Positions 51,662 to 60,324 of a DNA stretch of 64,000 nt are shown here, in pieces (position 1 is the first letter of the stretch; each line of letters opens with the position of its first letter). Source of the DNA: Lactobacillaceae bacterium L1_55_11. Its GTDB lineage: Bacteria; Bacillota; Bacilli; Lactobacillales; Lactobacillaceae. The DNA lies in NCBI GenBank assembly GCA_029433155.1, contig JAQYTT010000004.1:31165-95164 (forward strand). The letters run 5' to 3'. Both the position numbers and the translations under genes were made by a program. Below the pieces are notes generated by a model, which saw only the letters and a program-made list of their open reading frames with translations, was not told the origin of the DNA and ran no database searches.

Positions 51662-54091
51662 ATGACCAAAAAAGATATGGATCAGATGCCGGGGATGGAT
51701 GACCATGAGTCCCAAGACGTCCACGACCTTAGCAGTGACCAAATGGCCCAGCACCAGGATGCTGACCATCACGGGCAGATGGACATGCACCATGAAAACG
51801 GTTCCGACCATGACCATGCTGCTGGCCATCACAATCACATGGCTGGCATGGACATGGGCCACAACAGTCACCATGACATGAGCAACATGAACATGAATCA
51901 TGACCACGGTGACATGGGCCAGCACCAGCAAGGCACCCAGAAGAACGACCATGACATGAATGGCATGAACATGCAGCATTCCCATTCCGGCAAGCATGAC
52001 ATGAGCAACATGGACATGAACCATTCCGGTGACCATGACATGGGCGGGATGGATATGGACCAGCATGACGGCCATGATATGAGTGGCATGGACATGGGTC
52101 ACGACATGGGTGGCATGCACGGAATGCATGGCATGCACGGAATGCATGGCATGGCTGGTATGGGCGGCATGAACATGGGCGATATGCGTCGCCGCTTCTG
52201 GTGGTCCCTGGGTCTGATGGTCATTATCGTCATCATCACCCCCTTCATGGGCATGATTTTACCTTTCACAATCACCTTCCCTGGTAGCCAGTGGGTGACC
52301 GCCGTTTTGTCGATTGCTCTCTACTTAATTGGCACCAAGCCCTTCTTCGACGGGGCCGTGAGCGAACTGAAAAGTCACAAGCCAGCCATGATGAGCCTGA
52401 TTAGCATGGGCCTGCTGGTAACCTTCTGGTATTCCATTTACGCCCTCCTGGCCAACGCCTTCCTCGGCGCCCACGTAATGGACTACTTCTGGGAGTTTGC
52501 GACCTTAACGGTCATCATGCTCCTGGGTCACTTAATTGAAATGTCTGCAACCATGCGGGCCGGGGATGCCACCGCCGAACTGCGGAAGTTGATGCCGGAT
52601 ACCGCCCACGTAAAGCACGGTGACACCTTCATGGACATGCCGGCCAGCCAGTTGGAAAACGGCATGGTCGTCCAAGTCCAGGCCGGTGAATCTTTCCCAG
52701 CCGATGGCGAAATCCAAAGCGGTCAAACCCAGGTTGATGAATCCCTGATGACCGGTGAGAGTAAGTTAATTAGTAAAAAAGTCGGTGACCCAGTCATTGG
52801 CGGTAGTATCAACGGCGATGGCACCGTCCTCGTCAAGCTCAATAAGGTCGGTAACCAAAGCTTTGTCGGCCAGCTGCAAGCTACCTTGTTAGCATCACAA
52901 ACCAGTAAGTCAACGGTGGAAACCCTGGCCAGTCGGGTGGCTTCCTGGCTGTTCTGGGTGGCCCTGGTCTTTGCCATTGGCGCCTTGATTATCTGGACGC
53001 CAATCAACGGTCTTTCTTATGCCATTAACATTGCCGTTACCACCCTGGTGATTGCCTGCCCCCACGCCCTGGGACTGGCCGTACCAATGGTTATCCAGCG
53101 GACTAAGGCCATCGCGGCCAAGGATGGTATTTTAATTAAGAATAACCAGGCGGTCCTATCCAGCAGCAAGACTATTAAGTATGCCCTGATGGATAAAACC
53201 GGTACTTTAACCAACGGTAACTTCAGCGTCCAGGACCTAACGACTTACCAGGACTTTGACCGTAACCAGGTCCTGGCCATCATGAGTGGTCTTGACCAAC
53301 AATCCAGTCATCCCCTGGCCCAGTCAATTTTGAACTATGCCAAGGATCAACAGGTCACACCTGCTACTGCCGAGAACGTTAAAGCCCTGCCAGGCTATGG
53401 GATTACCGGTGAAATTAAGGGCCAGGATTACGCCCTGGTTTCAAATAAGTACCTAGACGAACACCACATTGATTATCAACCTCTCAAGAGTGATGCCACG
53501 GTTTCTTACCTAACTGATGGTCGCCAGGTGCTGGCCGCCATTGCCCAGGGAGACACCATCAAGGATTCAGCCCAAGCCTTCATTGACAGCCTCAAGCGCG
53601 ACCACATCATCCCCGTCTTGGTAACCGGTGACAACCAGGCCACGGCTAACCGGGTGGCCCAGCAATTAGGCATCACCGAGGTTAAGTCCCAGGTTTCACC
53701 TCAAGATAAGATCAAGCTGGTCAAGGAATACCAGGCCAAGGGCCCTGTCATGATGATTGGAGATGGTATTAATGATGCCCCAGCCCTAGCCCAGGCCAAC
53801 CTCAGTGTGGCCATCGGAGCCGGAACCAAGGTGGCCCAAGCTTCAGCCGATGCCGTTTTGATTTCCCCTAGTCTGACTAAAATTAGTGACCTGATTAGCC
53901 TCAGCCGGCACGCCAGCCGCAAACAGGTTGAAAACCTTTGCTGGGGAGCTGGCTATAACATCATTGCCATCCCAGCAGCCGCCGGCGTCTTTGCCTTTGC
54001 TGGCATTACCTTAAACCCCATGATTGGGGCGATTGTTATGTCACTATCAACGGTGATTGTGGCGGTTAACGCCATGCTGTTACGCAAATAA
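51662..54091 (+). CDS. copB: CopB-type copper P-type ATPase with a long Met/His-rich N-terminus
   Basis: The 809-residue P1B ATPase has CPH in the transport helix (IACPHALGLAVP), the phosphorylation site DKTGTLT, TGES in the actuator and MIGDGINDAPAL. CPH marks the CopB/P1B-3 type, which exports copper. Residues 1-175 are extraordinary: 67 are Met or His in MDM, MNM, HDM and MHG repeats (GGMHGMHGMHGMHGMAGMGG near 150-169), giving a large soft-metal-binding tail. No CopY-type operator or copper chaperone is visible nearby. The ATG follows AAGGAAAGGCACAGTA. Confidence 0.93.
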   Translation: MTKKDMDQMPGMDDHESQDVHDLSSDQMAQHQDADHHGQMDMHHENGSDHDHAAGHHNHMAGMDMGHNSHHDMSNMNMNHDHGDMGQHQQGTQKNDHDMNGMNMQHSHSGKHDMSNMDMNHSGDHDMGGMDMDQHDGHDMSGMDMGHDMGGMHGMHGMHGMHGMAGMGGMNMGDMRRRFWWSLGLMVIIVIITPFMGMILPFTITFPGSQWVTAVLSIALYLIGTKPFFDGAVSELKSHKPAMMSLISMGLLVTFWYSIYALLANAFLGAHVMDYFWEFATLTVIMLLGHLIEMSATMRAGDATAELRKLMPDTAHVKHGDTFMDMPASQLENGMVVQVQAGESFPADGEIQSGQTQVDESLMTGESKLISKKVGDPVIGGSINGDGTVLVKLNKVGNQSFVGQLQATLLASQTSKSTVETLASRVASWLFWVALVFAIGALIIWTPINGLSYAINIAVTTLVIACPHALGLAVPMVIQRTKAIAAKDGILIKNNQAVLSSSKTIKYALMDKTGTLTNGNFSVQDLTTYQDFDRNQVLAIMSGLDQQSSHPLAQSILNYAKDQQVTPATAENVKALPGYGITGEIKGQDYALVSNKYLDEHHIDYQPLKSDATVSYLTDGRQVLAAIAQGDTIKDSAQAFIDSLKRDHIIPVLVTGDNQATANRVAQQLGITEVKSQVSPQDKIKLVKEYQAKGPVMMIGDGINDAPALAQANLSVAIGAGTKVAQASADAVLISPSLTKISDLISLSRHASRKQVENLCWGAGYNIIAIPAAAGVFAFAGITLNPMIGAIVMSLSTVIVAVNAMLLRK

Positions 54092-54157
54092 AGACCCCGC
54101 AGTGCGGTAAAAACCCGTATAATAAGTCTTGCTGCATTATTTAAAAGGAGTTTTATT

Positions 54158-54859
54158 ATGCGTAAGTACCTGGGTGAATTTATTGGCACCCTCCTATTTA
54201 TCTTCTTTGTTAGCACCAGCCTGGTTTATATGACCGCCTTCCAGCTTTCACAGGTATTTGACGTCATGTTAATCTTTGGCCTGGCTGTCGGTGTGAATAC
54301 CTATCTCTTTGGCTCGTGGTCAAGTGGTGGTTACTACAACCCCGCCGTAACCTTGGGGGCTATGGTTCAGCGGAAGATTTCCTGGCAGACTGGCCTGGGC
54401 TACATGCTGGCCCAGCTGGTCGGAGCCCTGGTTGGTATGGCTCTAACAATTGCTAGTATTAACGGCATTGTCAATGGGCAAAAGGTTACCCAGGGACAAA
54501 CCCTGGGTACTACTGAGATTCTCAGTGCCCTGCGGCCCACCAGCACCACTAGTGTGGGCCCCTACTCCTTTGCCGTCGAACTCCTGCTAACTTTTCTGGT
54601 GGTTTATGTGACCCTTAAAGTGTTGTCCGAGAAAAAGCCAGCCGCGCCGGTCCTGATTGGGATTGTCTTAACCCTGGCTATGTTTGTGGCCTATCCGATG
54701 ACTGGTGGGGCCTTAAACCCCGTCCGGGTCTTGGCGCCCCTCTTCTTTGGTGGTAATCCTTCCTGGATCTTGGCCCTGGTTTACCTGGTAGCTGAGTTCC
54801 TGGCTGGCGCCCTAGCTGGTCTGGTTGCGACCTATGACCACCCTCAAGATAAACTATAA
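54158..54859 (+). CDS. MIP-family channel (aquaporin/glycerol facilitator) with NPA and NPV boxes
   Basis: The 233-residue protein has six membrane helices. The first pore loop reads GGYYNPAVTLG, with the standard NPA. The second reads GGALNPVRVLAP, with Val replacing Ala and without the usual Asp after Arg. The size and the first loop are closer to aquaporin Z than to GlpF. It likely passes water or small neutral solutes across the cell membrane. AAAAGGAG precedes the ATG. It comes 66 bases after copB on the same strand and could be in its transcript. Confidence 0.9.
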   Translation: MRKYLGEFIGTLLFIFFVSTSLVYMTAFQLSQVFDVMLIFGLAVGVNTYLFGSWSSGGYYNPAVTLGAMVQRKISWQTGLGYMLAQLVGALVGMALTIASINGIVNGQKVTQGQTLGTTEILSALRPTSTTSVGPYSFAVELLLTFLVVYVTLKVLSEKKPAAPVLIGIVLTLAMFVAYPMTGGALNPVRVLAPLFFGGNPSWILALVYLVAEFLAGALAGLVATYDHPQDKL

Positions 54860-54866
54860 TCGTAAA

Positions 54867-54900
54867 TAAAAGCCCTGCTACTTAGTAGCAGGGCTTTTTT
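54867..54900. terminator. Bidirectional terminator
   Basis: AAAAGCCCTGCTAC-TTA-GTAGCAGGGCTTTT is a perfect stem followed by T. Confidence 0.92.
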
Positions 54901-55813
54901 AGTTGCTATTTAAAAAATCAGGTTGGGCAAAGTTCGCTGGTCCCGGATAAGTCACCCTTTGTTGGGGACCGCCCCAGGGCTGTTGGAACTCAATCTGGCG
55001 GGCATCTAAGTAGAGCCGGTCAGCTGGTTGGCCGCCATAAAGATCATCGCCGATGATAGGATGGCCCAAACTGGCTAAGTGGACCCGCAGCTGGTGCATT
55101 CGTCCGGTTGATAGCTTCAAGGCTAGTAAACTGGCATCCCCTTTTTGCTTTAGGCAGCGCCAGTGGGTCAGGGCCGCTTGGGCTTGAAGGCCGTTAACCT
55201 GCCGACGACGGGGGTCAGTGTGGTGACGACCAATTGGCTGGTCAATCATGCCAGTCTCTGCTGGCATCTGACCGCTGATCCAGGCCCAGTAAGTGCGTTG
55301 CATCGTCTTTTGACTAAGCTGCCAATTTAAGGCGGGCACCACGATCGGGTTCTTGGCAACCACCACCAGACCAGAAGTGCCCCGGTCTAAGCGGTGCACC
55401 ATGTAGGCCCCAGCCGGGACGCCGCGAGAGGTGACCAGGCGCTCAGCCAAGTCCGCGGCCACAAAGTTGAGTAAGGTGTCCGTCTCAGTCGGCGAATGGG
55501 CGTGCATTTTCATCCCCGCTGGCTTAGCCACCACCACCAAATCTTCATCCTCATAGTAGTAGGACAGGGCTGGCCCAGCCACAGGTTTAACTCCCTGGCC
55601 ACCGTTGGCAAAATCAGCCGCCACCAGGGTTAGCTGCAATAAGTCGCCGGCCACCGGCACATAACTGACGGGCACGACCCGACCATTAAGGGCAATCCGC
55701 TGGTTCTGCCGCAAACTGCCCCGCAGGTGTTTGGGCACGTGCCAGGACTTCAGGTAATCTTTAATGGTTAGCTGATTCCGGTTGGTAGATATTTTATTTT
55801 CGACAAACCACAT
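54899..55813 (-). CDS. RluA-family rRNA pseudouridine synthase
   Basis: The 304-residue protein starts at the ATG at 55813, after AGGGGC. It has an S4-like N-terminal part (SWHVPKHLRGSLRQNQRIALN), the catalytic motif VHRLDRGTSGLVVVAKN with the Asp nucleophile, and RMHQLRVHLASLGHPIIGDDLYGG. It isomerises uridines in rRNA or tRNA. The RluA/RluC/RluD-type branch is clear; the exact base is not. It lies downstream of ltaS with a terminator in between. Confidence 0.92.
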   Translation of the reverse strand: MWFVENKISTNRNQLTIKDYLKSWHVPKHLRGSLRQNQRIALNGRVVPVSYVPVAGDLLQLTLVAADFANGGQGVKPVAGPALSYYYEDEDLVVVAKPAGMKMHAHSPTETDTLLNFVAADLAERLVTSRGVPAGAYMVHRLDRGTSGLVVVAKNPIVVPALNWQLSQKTMQRTYWAWISGQMPAETGMIDQPIGRHHTDPRRRQVNGLQAQAALTHWRCLKQKGDASLLALKLSTGRMHQLRVHLASLGHPIIGDDLYGGQPADRLYLDARQIEFQQPWGGPQQRVTYPGPANFAQPDFLNSN

Positions 55814-55830
55814 CAAACTGCCCCTTTAGC

Positions 55831-55859
55831 CTAAAAAACCAGCCAGAGGGCTGGTTTTA
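55831..55859 (-). terminator. Terminator of ltaS
   Basis: AAAACCAGCC-CTCT-GGCTGGTTTTTTA on minus lies two bases after the ltaS stop. Confidence 0.9.
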
Positions 55860-55861
55860 AC

Positions 55862-58045
55862 TTAGTCATCCCCACTAAAGTCATCCGAACCGCGTGGCAG
55901 CACCCGGGTGGTACTACCGCGGGCATCATTGAGCTCAGGTGCGTCAGTGATGTAGTCGGATACCGTGGAATGGTGACCATTCTTACTGTATAAACTGGTT
56001 GATTTTTTACTATTGCTCTCGTCGCGTAGCCGCTTAACTGTGGCGGACTTACTGTAATCATAGTACCGCTCGTTCACCGCCTTAAAGTCCTTAGGGGTGT
56101 AGAAACGCAGCAGGTTCTTCTGGTTCAAATTATCCGATACCTGCAACTGTTCCATGGCCTGACTCTGCAATTTCTGGAAAAGCTTCTCCTGATCAGGAGT
56201 TGGATTATCAATCCGCTGACCGGTTCGCACGTCCCAGACTACTCCAGCCAGGCTGGCATAGTCTGGTGTAATCCAATCCTTATCACGGAAGACCACCAGC
56301 TGGCTGCGCTCATTGCTCAACAAGTCCTGACCAAGCTGGATATAACGCTTCGTGCTAATGCCAAGCAGGTGCTCCAAGGTTGGCATGACGTCAATTTCAC
56401 CACCATAAGTGTGATCAATGTGACCATCCTGGTAACCTGGAATATGAATCATCAGCGGCGTCCGCTGCAGGTTGGCATTATCCAAATCCGTCCAGTTACC
56501 GTCAGTCTTACCCAAAATTGGCGCCAAGTAGCGACTTTCGGTATTCGAAATGCCGTAGTGATCCCCGTACATGACCACCATCGTGTTGTCATAGAGCCCA
56601 CTCTTCTTTAAGTAGTCAAAGAACTCGCGCAGAGCTTGGTCCAAGTAATGGTTGGTGACCCAGTAATTATCCACGTACTTGGAGCCACTGTTGGTCGTGA
56701 CAAAGTTGGGGTCTTGGTCCTGCTTATCGATGTCAAAGGGGGTGTGGTTGGTAACCGTCAAATACTTAACATAAAATGGCTGCTGCAGCCGCTCCAAGTA
56801 TGGAATTGAGTCCCGGAAAAGGAGCTTATCCTTTAATCCCCAGGAAGTGGCCTTCTTACCAGTGACATCAAAGTACTCCCCTGAAATCCAGTTTTGGTAA
56901 CCCATCCGCCGGTAAACATTACTCCGGTTCCAGAAGGTCCCGGTGTTGCCGTGGAAGACCGCGCTCGAATAACCAGCCCGCTGATCCAAAATCGCCGGCA
57001 TGGCCTGGAAGGTCTGGTCATTACCCAACTTGGAGAAGAGCGAACCTTGGGGCAGACCAAAGGTCGAGGTTTCCAGCATGTTCTCGGCATCAGAAGTCTT
57101 ACCCTGGCCGACCTGGTTAAAGAAGTTATCAAAGGCAATCGTGCTCTTATCGTGGTAAATGCTGTTCAAAAAGGGCGTCACCGGCTGCCCGTTGACAACC
57201 CGGTCAATCGAGACCTGCTGGAAGCTCTCCAGGTGAATGACCACCACGTTCTTACCCTTAGCCAGCCCGTAGAAAGTTGGATTAATGGCCGCATAGTGAT
57301 CCTTAACGTAGGCCTGCACCTGGGCCAACTGCTCTGGGCGGGCACTTTTGCGGACCTGGCCGGTTTCATAGGTATTATAGGCATCATAAATGGTGAAGGG
57401 GCCCAGACCCAGGTACTTAACCATGTATTCCCGGTCAAACTGCCGGGTTAGTAGCTGGGGCCGGTCGATATCAGCCACCATCAGGTTAAAGACCATGATG
57501 AAACAACCGACACTAAAAAAGCGAAAGGCCCGCCAACCACCCACGGGTTGCCGGTCCATTTTTATTTTACGGGCAATCAAAAGGATTAAGAAGATGGCGA
57601 TGTCGGCCCAAAACAAGACATCATGCCACTCCCAGGTAATCGCCCCGGCCGCCTTACCACCCTGGTTCACGGTGCTGTAACCGAGCATGGTGTTAACCGA
57701 CATGTAGTCGGAGAACTCCCGGAAATAAACCACGTTGATATAGAGCAGGAGGGTCAAAACCGCATCAACAATCAGAATGGCCCCATAATACAGCTGACGC
57801 CGTTTAATAAAGAGGGTCAGGCTCAAAACCACCATGCTAAAGCCAATTGGGTTGATTAGGACCAAAAAAACTTGAGCGACGTCACTGACATGCAACCAGT
57901 CAAAATCCCAGCCGTAAGCCAAAATGGTCTTTAGGACTAAGAGAATTAAGACCCAAATAAAAAAACCAGACCGGGTGTTTAACTGGTTTCCCCAATTTTT
58001 AGGCGCTAATGTTTTTTGCCAAATATGCCCAACGTAACTTTTCAT
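55862..58045 (-). CDS. ltaS: Lipoteichoic acid synthase family protein
   Basis: The protein has five membrane helices in the first 200 residues and an extracellular sulfatase-type domain. Counting from the upstream ATG at 58054, Glu276 (VIHLESFQ) and the catalytic Thr320 (GQGKTSDAE) are in place, as are YGDHYGISN and the FHGNTGTFWNR block. It polymerises glycerol phosphate from phosphatidylglycerol. I choose the ATG at 58045 (727 residues) because TATAAT ends seven bases before it, giving a leaderless start like others here; the ATG at 58054 lies within that -10. A charged C-terminal tail of about 60 residues is extra. Confidence 0.93.
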   Translation of the reverse strand: MKSYVGHIWQKTLAPKNWGNQLNTRSGFFIWVLILLVLKTILAYGWDFDWLHVSDVAQVFLVLINPIGFSMVVLSLTLFIKRRQLYYGAILIVDAVLTLLLYINVVYFREFSDYMSVNTMLGYSTVNQGGKAAGAITWEWHDVLFWADIAIFLILLIARKIKMDRQPVGGWRAFRFFSVGCFIMVFNLMVADIDRPQLLTRQFDREYMVKYLGLGPFTIYDAYNTYETGQVRKSARPEQLAQVQAYVKDHYAAINPTFYGLAKGKNVVVIHLESFQQVSIDRVVNGQPVTPFLNSIYHDKSTIAFDNFFNQVGQGKTSDAENMLETSTFGLPQGSLFSKLGNDQTFQAMPAILDQRAGYSSAVFHGNTGTFWNRSNVYRRMGYQNWISGEYFDVTGKKATSWGLKDKLLFRDSIPYLERLQQPFYVKYLTVTNHTPFDIDKQDQDPNFVTTNSGSKYVDNYWVTNHYLDQALREFFDYLKKSGLYDNTMVVMYGDHYGISNTESRYLAPILGKTDGNWTDLDNANLQRTPLMIHIPGYQDGHIDHTYGGEIDVMPTLEHLLGISTKRYIQLGQDLLSNERSQLVVFRDKDWITPDYASLAGVVWDVRTGQRIDNPTPDQEKLFQKLQSQAMEQLQVSDNLNQKNLLRFYTPKDFKAVNERYYDYSKSATVKRLRDESNSKKSTSLYSKNGHHSTVSDYITDAPELNDARGSTTRVLPRGSDDFSGDD

Positions 58046-58065
58046 AAACTTCATTATACTATAAA

Positions 58066-58097
58066 ACCCAACCTAGTCACTTCCTAGGCTGGGTCCC
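58066..58097 (-). terminator. Terminator overlapping the DUF6681 gene end
   Basis: ACCCAGCCTAG pairs with CTAGGTTGGGT (one mismatch pair type G-T) and is followed by TTTTATAG, which runs directly into the ltaS -10. Confidence 0.75.
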
Positions 58098-58881
58098 GCT
58101 TCTGGTAGGCCATTTCAACTTTTAACCGGTAGGGCTGTTTCACTTCGACAACCCCCTTGCGGCCCTGCATCTTAGACAGGCCACCGGTCACCACCACCGA
58201 GGCCAGAGCCAGCCGGTAATCGGCTTGGGCTTGATGGGTTGGCATCAACCCCACCCGGTCCACGGTCGCAATATTTTGGGCTTCAAGTTGATTAATCCCG
58301 CCCATAATCACCAGGTGACCACCGGGAACCTGCTTCAAGTCAAAGTAGGGCAAAAGCGTGCCCGGATAGTTAGCCGCGATGCTCCCTTTTTCAGCAATTA
58401 CCTGCCTTTGAGCTGCCCGACTAAGCCGCCCATACTCGTGGTGCCAAAGGCCCAGGCCACTGAGCTGCTTGGCCAAGGCGTTTAGCCGGTCGGCCTGGCT
58501 GGCATCCAAGCTCACCTCGGCATTGACGACGTCTTTTTTCTCATACAAACCGTTGGCGGGCACAATTGCCGTTTGACCCTTCAAATCATCGTTAGCGCTG
58601 GTACCTAAAACCTTGGCAATGTTACGGGATATGTCCCATTTGACCGCCTTCTTAGTGAAGTAATAAATCAGGTTTAGGACTGAAAAATACAGGAGCACTA
58701 AGAAAATAGCGACTAGGATGGCCGAACGCAACAGGCGACCGTTTTCAAAAAAGCGGTAGGCTAGGTAAAGTAAGTACCAAACCCCCACAAAGCCAACCAC
58801 TGTATAAATCCGGCCCTTGGTCTTGGTATTGGCGGTAAAGTAGGCCATGTAACTGTTAATTAAATCTAATAGCGCAAGCAT
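58084..58881 (-). CDS. DUF6681-like membrane protein
   Basis: The 265-residue protein begins LALLDLINSYMAYFTANTKT and has two membrane helices (about 28-46 and 52-75), followed by a 180-residue soluble domain. The start recalls the DUF6681 family of lactic acid bacteria; that name is from memory. It sits between a Ser-rich membrane peptide gene (12-base gap) and ltaS. Function unknown; location suggests an envelope role. Confidence 0.65.
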   Translation of the reverse strand: MLALLDLINSYMAYFTANTKTKGRIYTVVGFVGVWYLLYLAYRFFENGRLLRSAILVAIFLVLLYFSVLNLIYYFTKKAVKWDISRNIAKVLGTSANDDLKGQTAIVPANGLYEKKDVVNAEVSLDASQADRLNALAKQLSGLGLWHHEYGRLSRAAQRQVIAEKGSIAANYPGTLLPYFDLKQVPGGHLVIMGGINQLEAQNIATVDRVGLMPTHQAQADYRLALASVVVTGGLSKMQGRKGVVEVKQPYRLKVEMAYQKRDPA

Positions 58882-58893
58882 TTACCTTACCCC

Positions 58894-59280
58894 TTAATGC
58901 GTGGTCGTTGGGTTGGCTACCCGACTAACTGCGTCATTAGCCTTGACCGAACTGCTGCTGGCACCGGCCTGACTAGAACTTTGTTCACTGTTACTGCTAG
59001 AACTTTCAGCACTGCTCTCATTGTGGCTACTAGAACTAAAACTACTTTCGCTGTGCTCACTACTGCTCTCGTGGGAACTGCTACTCTGACTAGACTCGCT
59101 GTGACTGCTAATGCTGGTCGAGACCGAGCTGACCTTGCCCCCCTCACGGGTGCCAGTGGCCACGTTCACGGCAATGTTAGCAGCCGAAATCGCCACCACC
59201 AGGGAAACGATGGCAGCTGGGGTCAAAAAGGGCGCCACCTGCCGTAATTTTTGCTTTTTATGGGGTTTTTGCTTGACCAT
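58894..59280 (-). CDS. Single-pass protein with Ser-rich outer tail
   Basis: The 128-residue protein starts at the ATG at 59280 after GAGGAAGG. It has a strongly basic N-terminus (KQKPHKKQKLRQ), one membrane helix near residues 20-42 (LTPAAIVSLVVAISAANIAV) and an outer tail of 80 residues made mainly of Ser with Glu and His (SSSHESSSEHSESSFSSSS). The tail looks like a glycosylation or spacer region. It is co-transcribed with the DUF6681-like gene. No function is known. Confidence 0.65.
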   Translation of the reverse strand: MVKQKPHKKQKLRQVAPFLTPAAIVSLVVAISAANIAVNVATGTREGGKVSSVSTSISSHSESSQSSSSHESSSEHSESSFSSSSHNESSAESSSSNSEQSSSQAGASSSSVKANDAVSRVANPTTTH

Positions 59281-59526
59281 GTTAACCTTCCTCAATACCC
59301 TCTATTCTACCAAATCGCACTGGGTGCCGGCGTTTTTCTGTGCAAACGAAAACCCGCAATCACTTGCGGGCGGACCAGGGATTTAATTTAATTGGGAGAT
59401 TAAAATAATTGTAGAGGGAGAATAGGAACCTATATCTGTCCGTTGATTCGTTAACTATCAACTTTTGTTGATGACTGTACTATAATGGGTGAAAGTTAAA
59501 TTAAAATTAAGCAAGGCAGGAAAATT
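59281..59526. other. Divergent spacer
   Basis: It contains the hairpin CCCGCAA-TCA-CTTGCGGG near 59355, followed on minus by TTTTCG, which may attenuate the Ser-rich gene. TATAAT near 59480 is probably the -10 for the NagD-like gene. Nothing else is seen. Confidence 0.5.
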
Positions 59527-60300
59527 ATGACGCAATACGATGCATATCTCATTGACCTGGACGGCACGATTTACCAGGGGAAAAATAAGATTCCCGCTGC
59601 CAAACGGTTCATCGAACGGCTGCAGGCAGCCAATATCCCCTATCTCTTTGTCACCAACAATGCGACCAAGACACCGGCCGAAGTGGCCTATAACCTCTCG
59701 GTCAACCATGACATCCCCACCAGTCCCCAGCAGGTTTATACCAGTGCCCTGGCTACGGCCGATTACTTGGACCAGCACACCGACGACCGCCAACATTCAG
59801 TCTATATGATTGGGGAAGAAGGCTTAAAGGTGGCCCTAGACGATGCTGGTTTTGAACTGGTCAACGACACCCCGGCGGACTTTGTCGTGGTTGGTCTCGA
59901 CCGCCAGTTTAACTATGAGAAATTAGTAACTGCGACCCTGGCCATCCAACAAGGCGCCCAATTTATCGCCACCAATGCTGATACCAACCTGCCCAATGAA
60001 CGCGGTATGCTGCCTGGCGCTGGTACCCTAGTTAGTGCGGTCAAGACGGCCACCCAAACCGATCCCACCATTATTGCTAAACCAGCCCTGCCGATTATGG
60101 AGGGAGCCTTAGCCCGCCTGGGTCATCCCAAGCACGCGGTCATGGTCGGTGACAATTACAACACCGACATTCTCGCTGGCATCAACGCTGGCATTGACAC
60201 CCTCCTGGTTTACACCGGCGTTTCTACCCCTGAACAAATTGCCGAGGTGGATATCCAGCCAACCCACACCCGGCCAGATCTTGATGCCTGGACATTTTAA
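59527..60300 (+). CDS. NagD-like HAD phosphatase (TIGR01457 type)
   Basis: The 257-residue protein shows HAD motif I AYLIDLDGTIYQGK, motif II FVTNNATKT, motif III AKPALPIMEGAL and motif IV VMVGDNYNTDILAGINAG, with the C2B cap of NagD/AraL enzymes. These hydrolyse sugar or nucleotide phosphates; the substrate is not predictable. AAGGCAGG precedes the ATG. A strong terminator follows. Confidence 0.92.
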   Translation: MTQYDAYLIDLDGTIYQGKNKIPAAKRFIERLQAANIPYLFVTNNATKTPAEVAYNLSVNHDIPTSPQQVYTSALATADYLDQHTDDRQHSVYMIGEEGLKVALDDAGFELVNDTPADFVVVGLDRQFNYEKLVTATLAIQQGAQFIATNADTNLPNERGMLPGAGTLVSAVKTATQTDPTIIAKPALPIMEGALARLGHPKHAVMVGDNYNTDILAGINAGIDTLLVYTGVSTPEQIAEVDIQPTHTRPDLDAWTF

Positions 60301-60324
60301 AAGCACCCAGTTGGGTGCTTTTTT
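60299..60324. terminator. Bidirectional terminator
   Basis: AAAAGCACCC-AGTT-GGGTGCTTTTTT overlaps the stop codon of the HAD gene. Confidence 0.9.

Noticed and set aside
51557..52147. 196-codon minus-strand ORF rich in His, Val and Met opposite the copB tail
   Set aside because: It is an antisense shadow of the Met/His repeat codons (ATG and CAT mirror each other) and lacks a start context.
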